Positions 52,465 through 59,797 of a stretch of DNA of 64,000 bases are shown here, one piece after another. Source of the DNA: CAYWNA01 sp964459305 (GTDB lineage Bacteria > Planctomycetota > Planctomycetia > Pirellulales > Pirellulaceae); the NCBI GenBank assembly GCA_964459305.1, contig CAYWNA010000026.1, forward strand, positions 1 to 64,000, in the 5' to 3' direction. The translations under genes were made by a program, and so were the position numbers. The notes below the pieces were generated by a model. The model was not told the DNA's origin, did no database searches, and saw only the letters and a list, made by a program, of their open reading frames with translations. Numbering within the stretch: position 1 is the first letter of the stretch; every line of letters begins with the position of its first letter.

Positions 52465-53556
52465 ATGCTTGATCGAAGCCGATGGGCGTTACTTGCGTTC
52501 AGCACGGGTGTCACCGTGCTCTTCGGCTGTATCAGCACCGCGTCGTCCCAACAATGGGGCGGTCAACAGCCGTCGCCCCACCGCGGCTCGTCGGATGGAC
52601 CGAGCGGTACGTTTAGCATGACTCGCGTCGAAAGCTCCCCAAACGGGTCGAGCCAAGACAGCGGTCACTCGCTGAGCGATTACTCGTCGCAACGCAAGCC
52701 ACCGTCCAAGCTGTCGTCGATTCGCCAGTCGGTTTCGGGTACTTTTAAGTCCGTCGGAAACAAGATGTCCGGCGCCCTGGCATTCAAACCCAGGGTTACA
52801 CGGGCAGACGATCCCGTCAGGCTTTCCAGCATGCCAGATTCGTTGAGTCCCACGCTCTACGTGCGGGCCGCGGCCTTTGCCGAGTCCCAGGGCAATCTCG
52901 CCGCGGCACAGAGTCAGTACGAAAAAGCGCTCGAATTGGACCCTGGCAACGCCGGCGCCCTGGTCGCGTTCGCTCGCTTCCGCGATCGATTGGGCGACTC
53001 CGATCAGGCGATCCAGATGTATCGGCAAGCGCGAGCACACACGCCGGACAACGCGGTCATCTGGAATGATCTTGCACTGTGCCATTCCCGCCGAGGCGAA
53101 ATCGAGCCAGCGCTGGCGGCCCTGCAACAGGCAGTTGCACTGCAGCCCCTGAGCCAGCGCTACCGCAACAACCTAGCAGCAGCCCTGGTCCAAGCCAATC
53201 GGCCGGAAGATGCCGTTCGCGAATTGAGGAGCGTATACTCCGAAGCGATCGCACGCCACAACGTCGGCTACTTCCTATGTCGACTTCAACAGTATGAACT
53301 GGCGGTCGAGTACTTGTCACACGCGTACCAATTGGACCCAACGTTGGAAGCTCCGCAAGCACTACTCGCCCGGTTGGGACCACCGCAGCCTGCGAGACAG
53401 ACCACCGCACGGACGGTTGCCGATTCTGCAATGACTTCTCGTTTCGGGAACGCTGTCCAGCCCCGTTATCCCAACCGCCGGACGGACGACATACGTAGAC
53501 TGCCGCCCATCCAGTCTCGGGCGAACGCCGAGTTGCGTAGAATCCCCGCTCCTTGA
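52465..53556 (+). CDS. tadD: TadD-like TPR lipoprotein/periplasmic protein
   Basis: Protein of 363 residues with an N-terminal signal (LLAFSTGVTVLFGC, possible lipid-attached Cys), a Ser/Gln-rich linker, and three or more tetratricopeptide repeats (about residues 130-290; QGNLAAAQSQYEKALELDPG, LGDSDQAIQMYRQARAHTPD). This fits TadD, the TPR assembly factor of Tad pili. A Pro/Arg-rich C-terminal tail follows. GGAGG lies 6 bases before ATG 52465. It is the last gene of the cluster; the following gene is on the other strand. Confidence 0.8.
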   Translation: MLDRSRWALLAFSTGVTVLFGCISTASSQQWGGQQPSPHRGSSDGPSGTFSMTRVESSPNGSSQDSGHSLSDYSSQRKPPSKLSSIRQSVSGTFKSVGNKMSGALAFKPRVTRADDPVRLSSMPDSLSPTLYVRAAAFAESQGNLAAAQSQYEKALELDPGNAGALVAFARFRDRLGDSDQAIQMYRQARAHTPDNAVIWNDLALCHSRRGEIEPALAALQQAVALQPLSQRYRNNLAAALVQANRPEDAVRELRSVYSEAIARHNVGYFLCRLQQYELAVEYLSHAYQLDPTLEAPQALLARLGPPQPARQTTARTVADSAMTSRFGNAVQPRYPNRRTDDIRRLPPIQSRANAELRRIPAP

Positions 53557-53618
53557 GTCGGCCTTCGCCATCGGCCAAGAGTAGGGCGGGTCGCCAATCC
53601 GCGCGAGACACGAGCACT

Positions 53619-54170
53619 TCAGTTCGTGGATGGCTCCTCCGGCGCATCCATTTTTCCCAACAAGGGACTTGTGATCTGTCTGCCGATGTCTTGCGATACC
53701 TTCTTCCAAAGGCTGTCGGCGTCGGCGAACACGTAGTCGGAACTCGCCCGCAGCGTCATCCATCCGCCGACTTCCAGTTCGTTCTCCAATTGCCCGGCGG
53801 CCCAGCCTGAATAGCCGCTGAAGATACGAAACGGGCTCTCAGATTCGTGGACGATGCGATTCAGGTTGTCTTTGTGTGTGGCAAAATGAACACCGGGAAG
53901 GATTTCGTTCTCCGAGTACGCTTTTTCGGCGTGCAGCGCCATCAACGGACCCGCCACAGGCCCCCCAAGATTGACCGACTGCTGACTCTCGCATGGCTGG
54001 TCGGCGATCATTTCCCATATCTCTCCCACGGTGTTTTCCGTGGGGCGATTCAGCACAACGCCAAACGCACCTTGTTCGTCGTGATGGATGATCAACACCA
54101 CGGATCGATAGAAGTTCACATCAGGCAACCGTGGTGAGGCGACTAGCAGTTTCCCACGTAAGGTGTCCAT
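53619..54170 (-). CDS. YqgE/AlgH family protein
   Basis: Protein of 183 residues in the UPF0301 (YqgE/AlgH) family. Family markers are GKLLVASPRLPDVNFYRSVV, HHDEQGAFGVVLNRPTE, NLGGPVAGPLMALH and FRIFSGYSGWAAGQLENE. Members are small soluble proteins; AlgH is linked to transcription of alginate genes in Pseudomonas, but biochemical function is unclear. ATG 54170 is chosen over upstream starts because GGGAG lies 7 bases before it. It runs opposite to the Tad cluster. Confidence 0.88.
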   Translation of the reverse strand: MDTLRGKLLVASPRLPDVNFYRSVVLIIHHDEQGAFGVVLNRPTENTVGEIWEMIADQPCESQQSVNLGGPVAGPLMALHAEKAYSENEILPGVHFATHKDNLNRIVHESESPFRIFSGYSGWAAGQLENELEVGGWMTLRASSDYVFADADSLWKKVSQDIGRQITSPLLGKMDAPEEPSTN

Positions 54171-54494
54171 GGCATCGCTCCCATGAAAGCAGCATGCACC
54201 TATTCTACACTTCCTCCGCACACTGGGCGAGTGTTCTGGCCGCCGATGCTCAGCATTGTGGGCACAGCCAAGCGTCGTCGTTCCTTCAGCGCTGGACTTA
54301 TCGCTGCGTTCAGAATGGCTGGATCGAGCAGCGGGAGCTCACTCTTGGCCGGCTGTTTGGGATCGGCGCCGAAGGAGATCCTAAATACGTGGTAGCTGAA
54401 GTCGCCAGACTCTGGTCGCTTGACATTGGAAAAACCAAACTCTGGCGAGTTCGGCTACGTGGAGCCAAAGCCGGTACCAATTCAGCACGGACCC
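54171..54494. other. Divergent-to-tandem intergenic region with a family A repeat
   Basis: This 324-base stretch between two minus-strand genes contains the palindromic element at 54392-54458. Nothing else coding or regulatory was recognised. Confidence 0.5.
54392..54458 (+). repeat. Family A palindrome, diverged core copy 3
   Basis: Core-only copy with both 24-bp arms (GTAGCTGAAGTCGCCAGAC... and CTCTGGCGAGTTCGGCTAC) around an A-rich loop. The outer flanks seen at 2713-2820 and 10041-10148 are absent. The same two non-complementary arm positions are kept. Confidence 0.75.
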
Positions 54495-55517
54495 TTAGCC
54501 CTGCCACGTCTCCTCCCACAGACAGCCTGCCCAGGACCAGCCTACGCCAAAGCCCACCAGCACGTTACGCATGCCGATTGTCAATCGCTGTTCCCGGCGC
54601 ATATGATCGATCAAGATGGGGATCGTCGATGATACCGTATTGCCGCAGTGGTCCAGCAGCATCGGCATCCGTTCGTCGCCCAAGCCGAGACGCTGCTGCA
54701 ACTGCTCCTGCATTTTCTTGGTTGCCTGATGTAGGAGGAAGAAGTCAACCTCGTCGGAATCCAGGTTTGCGCCCTGCAGCACGCCATCGACGAGCTTCGG
54801 CACCTCGGCCACAGAGAAAGTGATCAAACTGGGTCCATCCATGTACATGGGGCTGGGCCAGCGTTTCCGATGTCTCGGCTTATGGGCATCCTCCGCAGGA
54901 CGAGCACCGCCCTCGGTCACCAGCAATGTGTCCGCGCCGCTGCCGTCAGTGCCGTACTGAAAGGCGGTCAGCGTCGGCGTGTCGCGCGGTTCGATCAAGG
55001 TCGCTGCCGCTGCATCGCCAAAAATCGTGCGCAGGCTGCGGTCGGTGGGGTGAATGTATTTCGAATAGGTCTCCGCGGTAATCAGCAGAACGCGCCGGAT
55101 CGAGCCAGTGCGAATCAAGCCATCGGCCAGCCCCAACCCATAAACGAATCCGGAACACCCAAGATTGAAGTCCAAAGCACCGCACGAGGTCGGCAAGCCA
55201 AGGCGGCTTTGCATCAGGCAAGCCGTGGTCGGAAGCGGATAGTCCGGACTCTGAGTACAGAGCAGTAAGAAGTCAATACTCGCTGGATCAATGCCATTCT
55301 GGTCGAACAGCTTCTGCGCGGCGGCCACGCCCAGATCCGACGCACACTCGCCCGGTGCGGCAATGTACCGTTCGGCGATCCCGGTCTTTTCGTAGATCAG
55401 GCCCATGTCCCAGTTCGGGTACTCCTCCTGGAGTTGCTGATTCGTCTCCACTCTTTCAGGGTAGTGGATCGCGATTGGGCCGATCGCAGCGTATTTCACC
55501 GAATCTGTACCTTCCAT
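54495..55517 (-). CDS. fabH: 3-oxoacyl-ACP synthase III (KAS III/FabH family)
   Basis: Thiolase-fold condensing enzyme, about 340 residues. The catalytic triad is visible: Cys in FNLGCSGFVYGLGLADGL, His in FFLLHQATKKMQEQL and Asn in LDHCGNTVSSTIPILID. In fatty acid synthesis FabH condenses acetyl-CoA with malonyl-ACP, but related KAS III enzymes act in other pathways; no fabD or fabG is adjacent, so the role is uncertain. The best start may be GTG 55499, where MKYAAIGPIAIHYPE begins and GGAAGG lies upstream, rather than ATG 55517. Confidence 0.85.
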   Translation of the reverse strand: MEGTDSVKYAAIGPIAIHYPERVETNQQLQEEYPNWDMGLIYEKTGIAERYIAAPGECASDLGVAAAQKLFDQNGIDPASIDFLLLCTQSPDYPLPTTACLMQSRLGLPTSCGALDFNLGCSGFVYGLGLADGLIRTGSIRRVLLITAETYSKYIHPTDRSLRTIFGDAAAATLIEPRDTPTLTAFQYGTDGSGADTLLVTEGGARPAEDAHKPRHRKRWPSPMYMDGPSLITFSVAEVPKLVDGVLQGANLDSDEVDFFLLHQATKKMQEQLQQRLGLGDERMPMLLDHCGNTVSSTIPILIDHMRREQRLTIGMRNVLVGFGVGWSWAGCLWEETWQG

Positions 55518-55730
55518 TGATCGGTTGGCAGGGCTGACATGAGGACTAAACACAATAATCGGCGATCCCGGCAGGGTCAATGGAGGAGATGTTAGGCTTT
55601 GGCGCGACACACCCGTCGTGGCGCTAGTCTTTCAGCGTAATTGCACCCAAGCCGACATTCATACCCCCATTTCATACCCGCCCTGGGGCGCGGGAATTGG
55701 TCTATATACCGCCCGCAGGCGAAAATGACT

Positions 55731-55797
55731 TCGTTTAACCGCAATCGGAGGCGTGCGCGCCCCCAGCCCTCGCGCACGCCGGCTTGCGGTTAAACGA
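55731..55797. repeat. Long attC-like hairpin (family F copy 2)
   Basis: TCGTTTAACCGCAA (55731-55744) pairs perfectly with TTGCGGTTAAACGA (55784-55797); inside, GGCGTGCGCG (55750-55759) pairs with CGCGCACGCC (55771-55780), with a small asymmetric internal loop between the two stems. The ends carry GTTTAAC and GTTAAAC, which satisfy the integron RYYYAAC and GTTRRRY consensus. No integrase or cassette ORF is nearby. Confidence 0.65.
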
Positions 55798-55820
55798 GCA
55801 AATGTGTCAAACCTGACCGA
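55789..55820 (+). repeat. Copy of the 51559-51590 motif
   Basis: GTTAAACGAGCAAATGTG...CCTGACCGA shares 28 of 32 positions with the segment after tadC. It begins inside the right arm of the 55731-55797 hairpin. Confidence 0.6.
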
Positions 55821-55831
55821 GAGCCGTATCG

Positions 55832-55892
55832 CTGAATTCTGCAGGAATTCAGACAGATCACACCGTCGCCGCCTGAATTCTTGCGAATCCAG
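55832..55892. repeat. Two CTGAATTC hairpins
   Basis: CTGAATTC-TGCAG-GAATTCAG (55832-55852) is perfect; CTGAATTC-TTGC-GAATCCAG (55873-55892) has one mismatch. They share the left arm and lie 20 bases apart, suggesting a duplicated unit. The second is followed by CTAC. Confidence 0.55.
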
Positions 55893-56120
55893 CTACGAGG
55901 CTCCTGCGCCCGGTTGCGACTCGCCGTCTTCCGAATTTCTCTTGACCGGCTCCGCACAGTCGATATACTCCCTCCGCTCTTGACCACAATGTGCAAAAAG
56001 GGGACTGAATCCGAGGTCAATCCCCACAAACTCCGTCATTTGCGGTCGTGGCGAGGCGCATCCCTTTTCTCGCACTTTTCACTCGTCCATCTTGGGAATT
56101 GTCGCAGCCGAGATTCCACT

Positions 56121-56924
56121 ATGAATCAACCCGAACCATTTGTCGATATACACTGCCATATGATTCCCGGCATCGACGACGGATCCAAATCCTGGGATCA
56201 GTCACTGGCCATGGGAGAGATGGCGGTCGCCGACGGCATAGAGACGATCGCGGTCACACCGCATCAGTTGGGTAGTTACACTCACAACCACGGCCAGTTG
56301 GTCCGCTCTCGAACGGCCGAACTACAGCAGCTTCTCGATGATCATCGGTTGCCGCTGCAGGTGCTGCCTGGGGCCGATGTGCGTATCGAACCTGGCATGC
56401 TTGAGAAGTTGCGTTCCGGCGACGTGCTGACGCTAGCAGATCAACGCAAGCACGTACTGCTCGAACTACCGCATGAACTCTACTTCCCCCTGGACGACGT
56501 GCTGGGTGACCTGCACCGTGCGGGCTTGGTGGGAATACTGTCCCACCCTGAGCGTAACCAAGGGCTGCTCAAGAAGCCCCAGTTGATCGAGCCATTGGTC
56601 GATAGCGGCTGCCTGATGCAGGTGACTTGCAGCAGTCTAATGGGTACGTTCGGTTCGGCGCCGCAGCAAATGGCCGAATGGATGCTGGAGCAGGGACTGG
56701 TCCATTTCCTGGCTACCGATGCCCATGGTCCCAACTCGCGACGCCCGCTGATGCGCCGAGCTTTCGAACGAGCCGCAGAAATCGTGGACGAAGAGATCGC
56801 CACGCTCCTTTGTTGCCGCAATCCGGCTGCTGTTGCTTGTGGCGGCGATATCGAGATGCCTCAGTACAAACCCAAGCAGCGTGGCTTCTTGGCCAGTCTC
56901 TTCAAACGAGAGAAAGCAGCATAG
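56121..56924 (+). CDS. CpsB/CapC-type PHP-domain protein tyrosine phosphatase
   Basis: PHP-fold metal-dependent phosphatase of 267 residues. Motifs: VDIHCHMIPGIDDGSKSWD (metal ligands), TIAVTPHQLGSYT, VLPGADVRIEPGM, VGILSHPERNQGL and FLATDAHGPNSRRPLM. This matches CpsB/YwqE/CapC enzymes, which dephosphorylate bacterial tyrosine kinases controlling capsule or exopolysaccharide. The kinase gene is not in the window. ATG 56121 lies at the start of the PHP domain. It is followed after one base by the DUF1570 gene. Confidence 0.85.
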   Translation: MNQPEPFVDIHCHMIPGIDDGSKSWDQSLAMGEMAVADGIETIAVTPHQLGSYTHNHGQLVRSRTAELQQLLDDHRLPLQVLPGADVRIEPGMLEKLRSGDVLTLADQRKHVLLELPHELYFPLDDVLGDLHRAGLVGILSHPERNQGLLKKPQLIEPLVDSGCLMQVTCSSLMGTFGSAPQQMAEWMLEQGLVHFLATDAHGPNSRRPLMRRAFERAAEIVDEEIATLLCCRNPAAVACGGDIEMPQYKPKQRGFLASLFKREKAA

Positions 56925-56925
56925 T

Positions 56926-57735
56926 GTGAGACGTCTTCCAGTCGTCGTGTTCCTGCTGTCTGCGGGATTGCTTTTCTCAGACTCCCTGTTCGCTGCTCGT
57001 GTCGAAGCCGCACGATGGCCGGACGAGTACACGGCGGGACGATTCATCTGCCACGCCGATTTTTCGATCGCGCCTCATCGGCCCCTTTTGGATAGCCTGT
57101 CGCAACTCGAACGTGATCTCTTCGAATTGCTGGCCATCGCTCCGCCAAGGGAACCCATTCACGTCTTCCTTTTCCAAAGAAAAAGCACCTATCATACCTA
57201 CTTGAAACAGTATTTCCCTGATGTTCCATCGCGCAAGGCATTGTTCATCAAAGGCGATGGCCCCGGCATGGTGTTTGCCTATCGCGGCGAGGATTTCGAG
57301 ACCGACGTGCGGCACGAGTCCACGCACGCGTTGCTGAACGCTGCCCTACCGATGGTTCCTCTCTGGTTGGACGAAGGTCTAGCGGAGTACTTCGAAGTAC
57401 CTGACGACCGCCGCCGGAATGGCAATCCCCATCTGAAACTAGTAAAACTGAGCGCTCACCTGGGGCAGGTTCCGGATATCGAGAGTCTGGAGCAAATGAG
57501 CAATTTGAGCCAGATGACCCGTACCAAATACCGGCACGCGTGGGCCTGGGTCCACTTTATGCTGCATGGCCCGCAGGAAGCCCGTGAGGAGTTGACGCGG
57601 TATCTGGCAGATATCCAAGCCCTGACGCCGCCCGGACAATTGAGCCACCGCATCGGCCGGCGGGTGCCGGATTTGAAGCGAGCATTCGCCGCGCACTTCA
57701 GACAATGGAAGTCCTCCACGTTCCTTTCGTTGTGA
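56926..57735 (+). CDS. DUF1570 family secreted metalloprotease-like protein
   Basis: Exported protein of 269 residues with a signal peptide (VVVFLLSAGLLFSDSLFA). The zinc motif H-E-x-x-H is visible as RHESTHALLN, with a downstream WLDEGLAEYFEVPDD Glu as probable third ligand, giving a gluzincin-like DUF1570 peptidase. This domain is widespread in Planctomycetes; substrates are unknown. GTG 56926 is the start, directly after the phosphatase stop, so the two are translationally coupled. Confidence 0.8.
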   Translation: MRRLPVVVFLLSAGLLFSDSLFAARVEAARWPDEYTAGRFICHADFSIAPHRPLLDSLSQLERDLFELLAIAPPREPIHVFLFQRKSTYHTYLKQYFPDVPSRKALFIKGDGPGMVFAYRGEDFETDVRHESTHALLNAALPMVPLWLDEGLAEYFEVPDDRRRNGNPHLKLVKLSAHLGQVPDIESLEQMSNLSQMTRTKYRHAWAWVHFMLHGPQEAREELTRYLADIQALTPPGQLSHRIGRRVPDLKRAFAAHFRQWKSSTFLSL

Positions 57736-57772
57736 GACCCGAGAAAGCACGCCCTCCCGAAAGAGACGCCAC

Positions 57773-58765
57773 TTGAACTTCGAAACGGCCAGCTCGAAGA
57801 AGCGGCTGATCGCCATTGCGAAACTGTTGTTCCGCGCGACGATCCTCGTGCTGGTTGGAATCGGGATCTGGCACACGGTGGTCAAAGCGTTGGGCGAATT
57901 GGAGGAGGAAAAATTCTCGCTCGCGCAAATCCAGCCGTGGTGGCTGGTCGTCGCCGGATTGGTCTATCTGGCCGGCATGATTCCCAGTTGGTTGTTCTGG
58001 CACAAGACACTGCTTGCCATGGGCCAGCGCCCGCGCTGGTCGGAAACGCTTCGAGCGTTCTATATCGGCCACCTGGGGAAATACGTACCGGGCAAGGCGC
58101 TCGTTGTGATCCTGCGCACAGGGTTCATCCGCAGCAACCGTGTGGACACAAGCGTCGCAGCAACCAGCGTGTTCGTGGAGACGTTGACCATGATGGCCGT
58201 CGGTGCCTTTGTGGCAGCTGCCATCTTGGGCACGATGTTCCACGAACAAGTCTGGCTGCTGTTACTGGCCATCGCTCTGATGCTGTGCGCGGGAGGGCCG
58301 ACACTACCGCCCATTTTTCGCCGGCTGGTACGTTTAGTCGGCGTCAAGAAGGTAAATCCGGATATCGATTCGGCTCTAGCGGGCCTGGACTATCGCCTGA
58401 TGTTGTACGGCTGGATTACGGTCGCGCTGGGATGGTGCCTTCTCGGCTTCAGCCTGTGGGCCACGCTTTACGCGATTCCCACGACAACCATGAACCCCGT
58501 AACGCTCGCTGATTGGCCGTTGGTAACAGCCTGCGTGGCTCTGGCGATGGTTGCTGGCTTTCTCTCACTGCTACCCGGCGGGATTGGCATCCGCGAGTAT
58601 GTGGTCATGAAACTGCTGGTCGGACCCTTCGGCGCTGTCGCCGCCGTGGTTTCTGCGATTCTCTTACGCTTGGTCTGGCTGGCGGCGGAATTGCTCCTTG
58701 CAGGGGTGTTGTACGCGGCAAAGCCGGCGACTGACAGCCAAGGCCACGGTTCCCCTCAGGATTGA
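57773..58765 (+). CDS. Lysylphosphatidylglycerol-synthase-type TM (flippase-like) protein
   Basis: Integral membrane protein of 330 residues with eight or so helices and the AglD/MprF-type flippase-like signature: LRAFYIGHLGKYVPGKALVV near residue 100 and GFLSLLPGGIGIREYVVMKL near 265. Proteins of this family (lysylphosphatidylglycerol synthase TM region) flip lipids or lipid-linked sugars. TTG 57773 serves as start, 37 bases after the DUF1570 gene. With the CpsB-like phosphatase it suggests surface glycan or lipid metabolism. Confidence 0.8.
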   Translation: MNFETASSKKRLIAIAKLLFRATILVLVGIGIWHTVVKALGELEEEKFSLAQIQPWWLVVAGLVYLAGMIPSWLFWHKTLLAMGQRPRWSETLRAFYIGHLGKYVPGKALVVILRTGFIRSNRVDTSVAATSVFVETLTMMAVGAFVAAAILGTMFHEQVWLLLLAIALMLCAGGPTLPPIFRRLVRLVGVKKVNPDIDSALAGLDYRLMLYGWITVALGWCLLGFSLWATLYAIPTTTMNPVTLADWPLVTACVALAMVAGFLSLLPGGIGIREYVVMKLLVGPFGAVAAVVSAILLRLVWLAAELLLAGVLYAAKPATDSQGHGSPQD

Positions 58766-58821
58766 CCGCTTCCGCAACACAAAAACGGCGACGCGCGAGG
58801 ATGGTCGACTCTTAATCAAAC

Positions 58822-59544
58822 TCAGCGTCTATTGCGTCCGTTTTCCGCTCTTGCCTTCGTCTTGCGTTTCCGCTTCCTGCTGCCAGACTTCTTTGTGCCG
58901 CGCAAGTTGGCCACCCGGTCGGCAACTTTGTTATTCTTGCGCGGTAACCAGCGAATGCGGTCGCCGTGCTTCTTCCGGGCACGGTCGACGGCGGACCGGT
59001 TGTCGCAGAAAATGGGAAGGTCCGCAGCGGCCCAAGCGACCGCGTGCTCGATGGCCGCTTCCTCCGCCGCAGTCGACTCCGTGGCGGCACATGGGTGAGA
59101 TTCCGCTCGGACGTGCTCTCCATCCGCTTCAATCGCCACTTGAACCACGCCGATTTGGGCTCGTCCATCCTTGACCCCCGCGTCCACGAACACCGCATGT
59201 GATACACCGCACAACGGCAGAGCGGTCTTCGCCGAATTGATCAACTCGGAAAGCTCCAGCGCTTTGCGCATGTTCACAAGATCGGTACTGTCGCCATCGT
59301 GTCCGCCGATTGCCCGCAGCAACCGCTGCGGCGAGGCGGCGACGTGGGCCTTGCCGGCTTGGTCCGCAAGTTTGTATTTGACGATATTGCGCGAATCGAT
59401 CCAGATGTTGTGCAGCCCGGATGGCTGCCGAATCTGGATGTGGTGGGGTGAGCAGACAATGACGTTGTCTTTGCCATAGGTATCGCTCAACAAACGTACG
59501 AGTTCGATCCCTCCATCGCACCAGACAGCCAGTTGTGTATTCAT
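58822..59544 (-). CDS. RNase H-fold protein with novel N-terminal domain
   Basis: Protein of 240 residues. Residues about 115-215 carry an RNase H-like domain with candidate acidic active-site residues: D121 in HAVFVDAGVKDG, E161 in ESTAAEEAAIEHAVAWA, D181 in PIFCDNRSAVDRARK and D209 in KNNKVADRVANL. The C-terminus is strongly basic (KKSGSRKRKRKTKARAENG), suited to nucleic-acid binding. The N-terminal 110 residues match no domain I know. ATG 59544 is chosen over the upstream frame. The family may be a ribonuclease HI-like enzyme or a divergent one acting on other nucleic acid; this is a domain inference only. Confidence 0.7.
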   Translation of the reverse strand: MNTQLAVWCDGGIELVRLLSDTYGKDNVIVCSPHHIQIRQPSGLHNIWIDSRNIVKYKLADQAGKAHVAASPQRLLRAIGGHDGDSTDLVNMRKALELSELINSAKTALPLCGVSHAVFVDAGVKDGRAQIGVVQVAIEADGEHVRAESHPCAATESTAAEEAAIEHAVAWAAADLPIFCDNRSAVDRARKKHGDRIRWLPRKNNKVADRVANLRGTKKSGSRKRKRKTKARAENGRNRR

Positions 59545-59797
59545 GTGCTCGCTCGTCCAAAAAAACGCCGCCATCCATCCATCGAAATCATGCCAACATC
59601 AGCATCTGCGTCAAGACCTCGTCCATATCCACATCTTGCCCGTCAACCGTGCTACAGGTTTTTCGAAAAGGGCATCGATCAGGCTCCTTCCTACCCACCA
59701 CCGACCTTGGATAGAATGACCGGGAGCGACGACGGTGCCTCGCGAAAAGAGCCGATTCGCAGCCGTACGCAATCACGCTGGACGAGAGGTATTATCT

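Larger units (their letters stand above)
55518..56120. other. Long intergenic region with several palindromes
   Basis: About 600 bases between divergent genes. It holds the long hairpin at 55731-55797, the shared motif running on to 55820, and a pair of CTGAATTC hairpins at 55832-55892. An upstream in-frame extension of the PHP phosphatase gene lacks a ribosome binding site. Promoters presumably lie here but were not identified. Confidence 0.55.

Noticed and set aside
55731..55797. Intrinsic terminator
   Set aside because: The stem is long and GC-rich but no T-tract follows on either strand, and it lies between divergent genes, where no terminator is needed.
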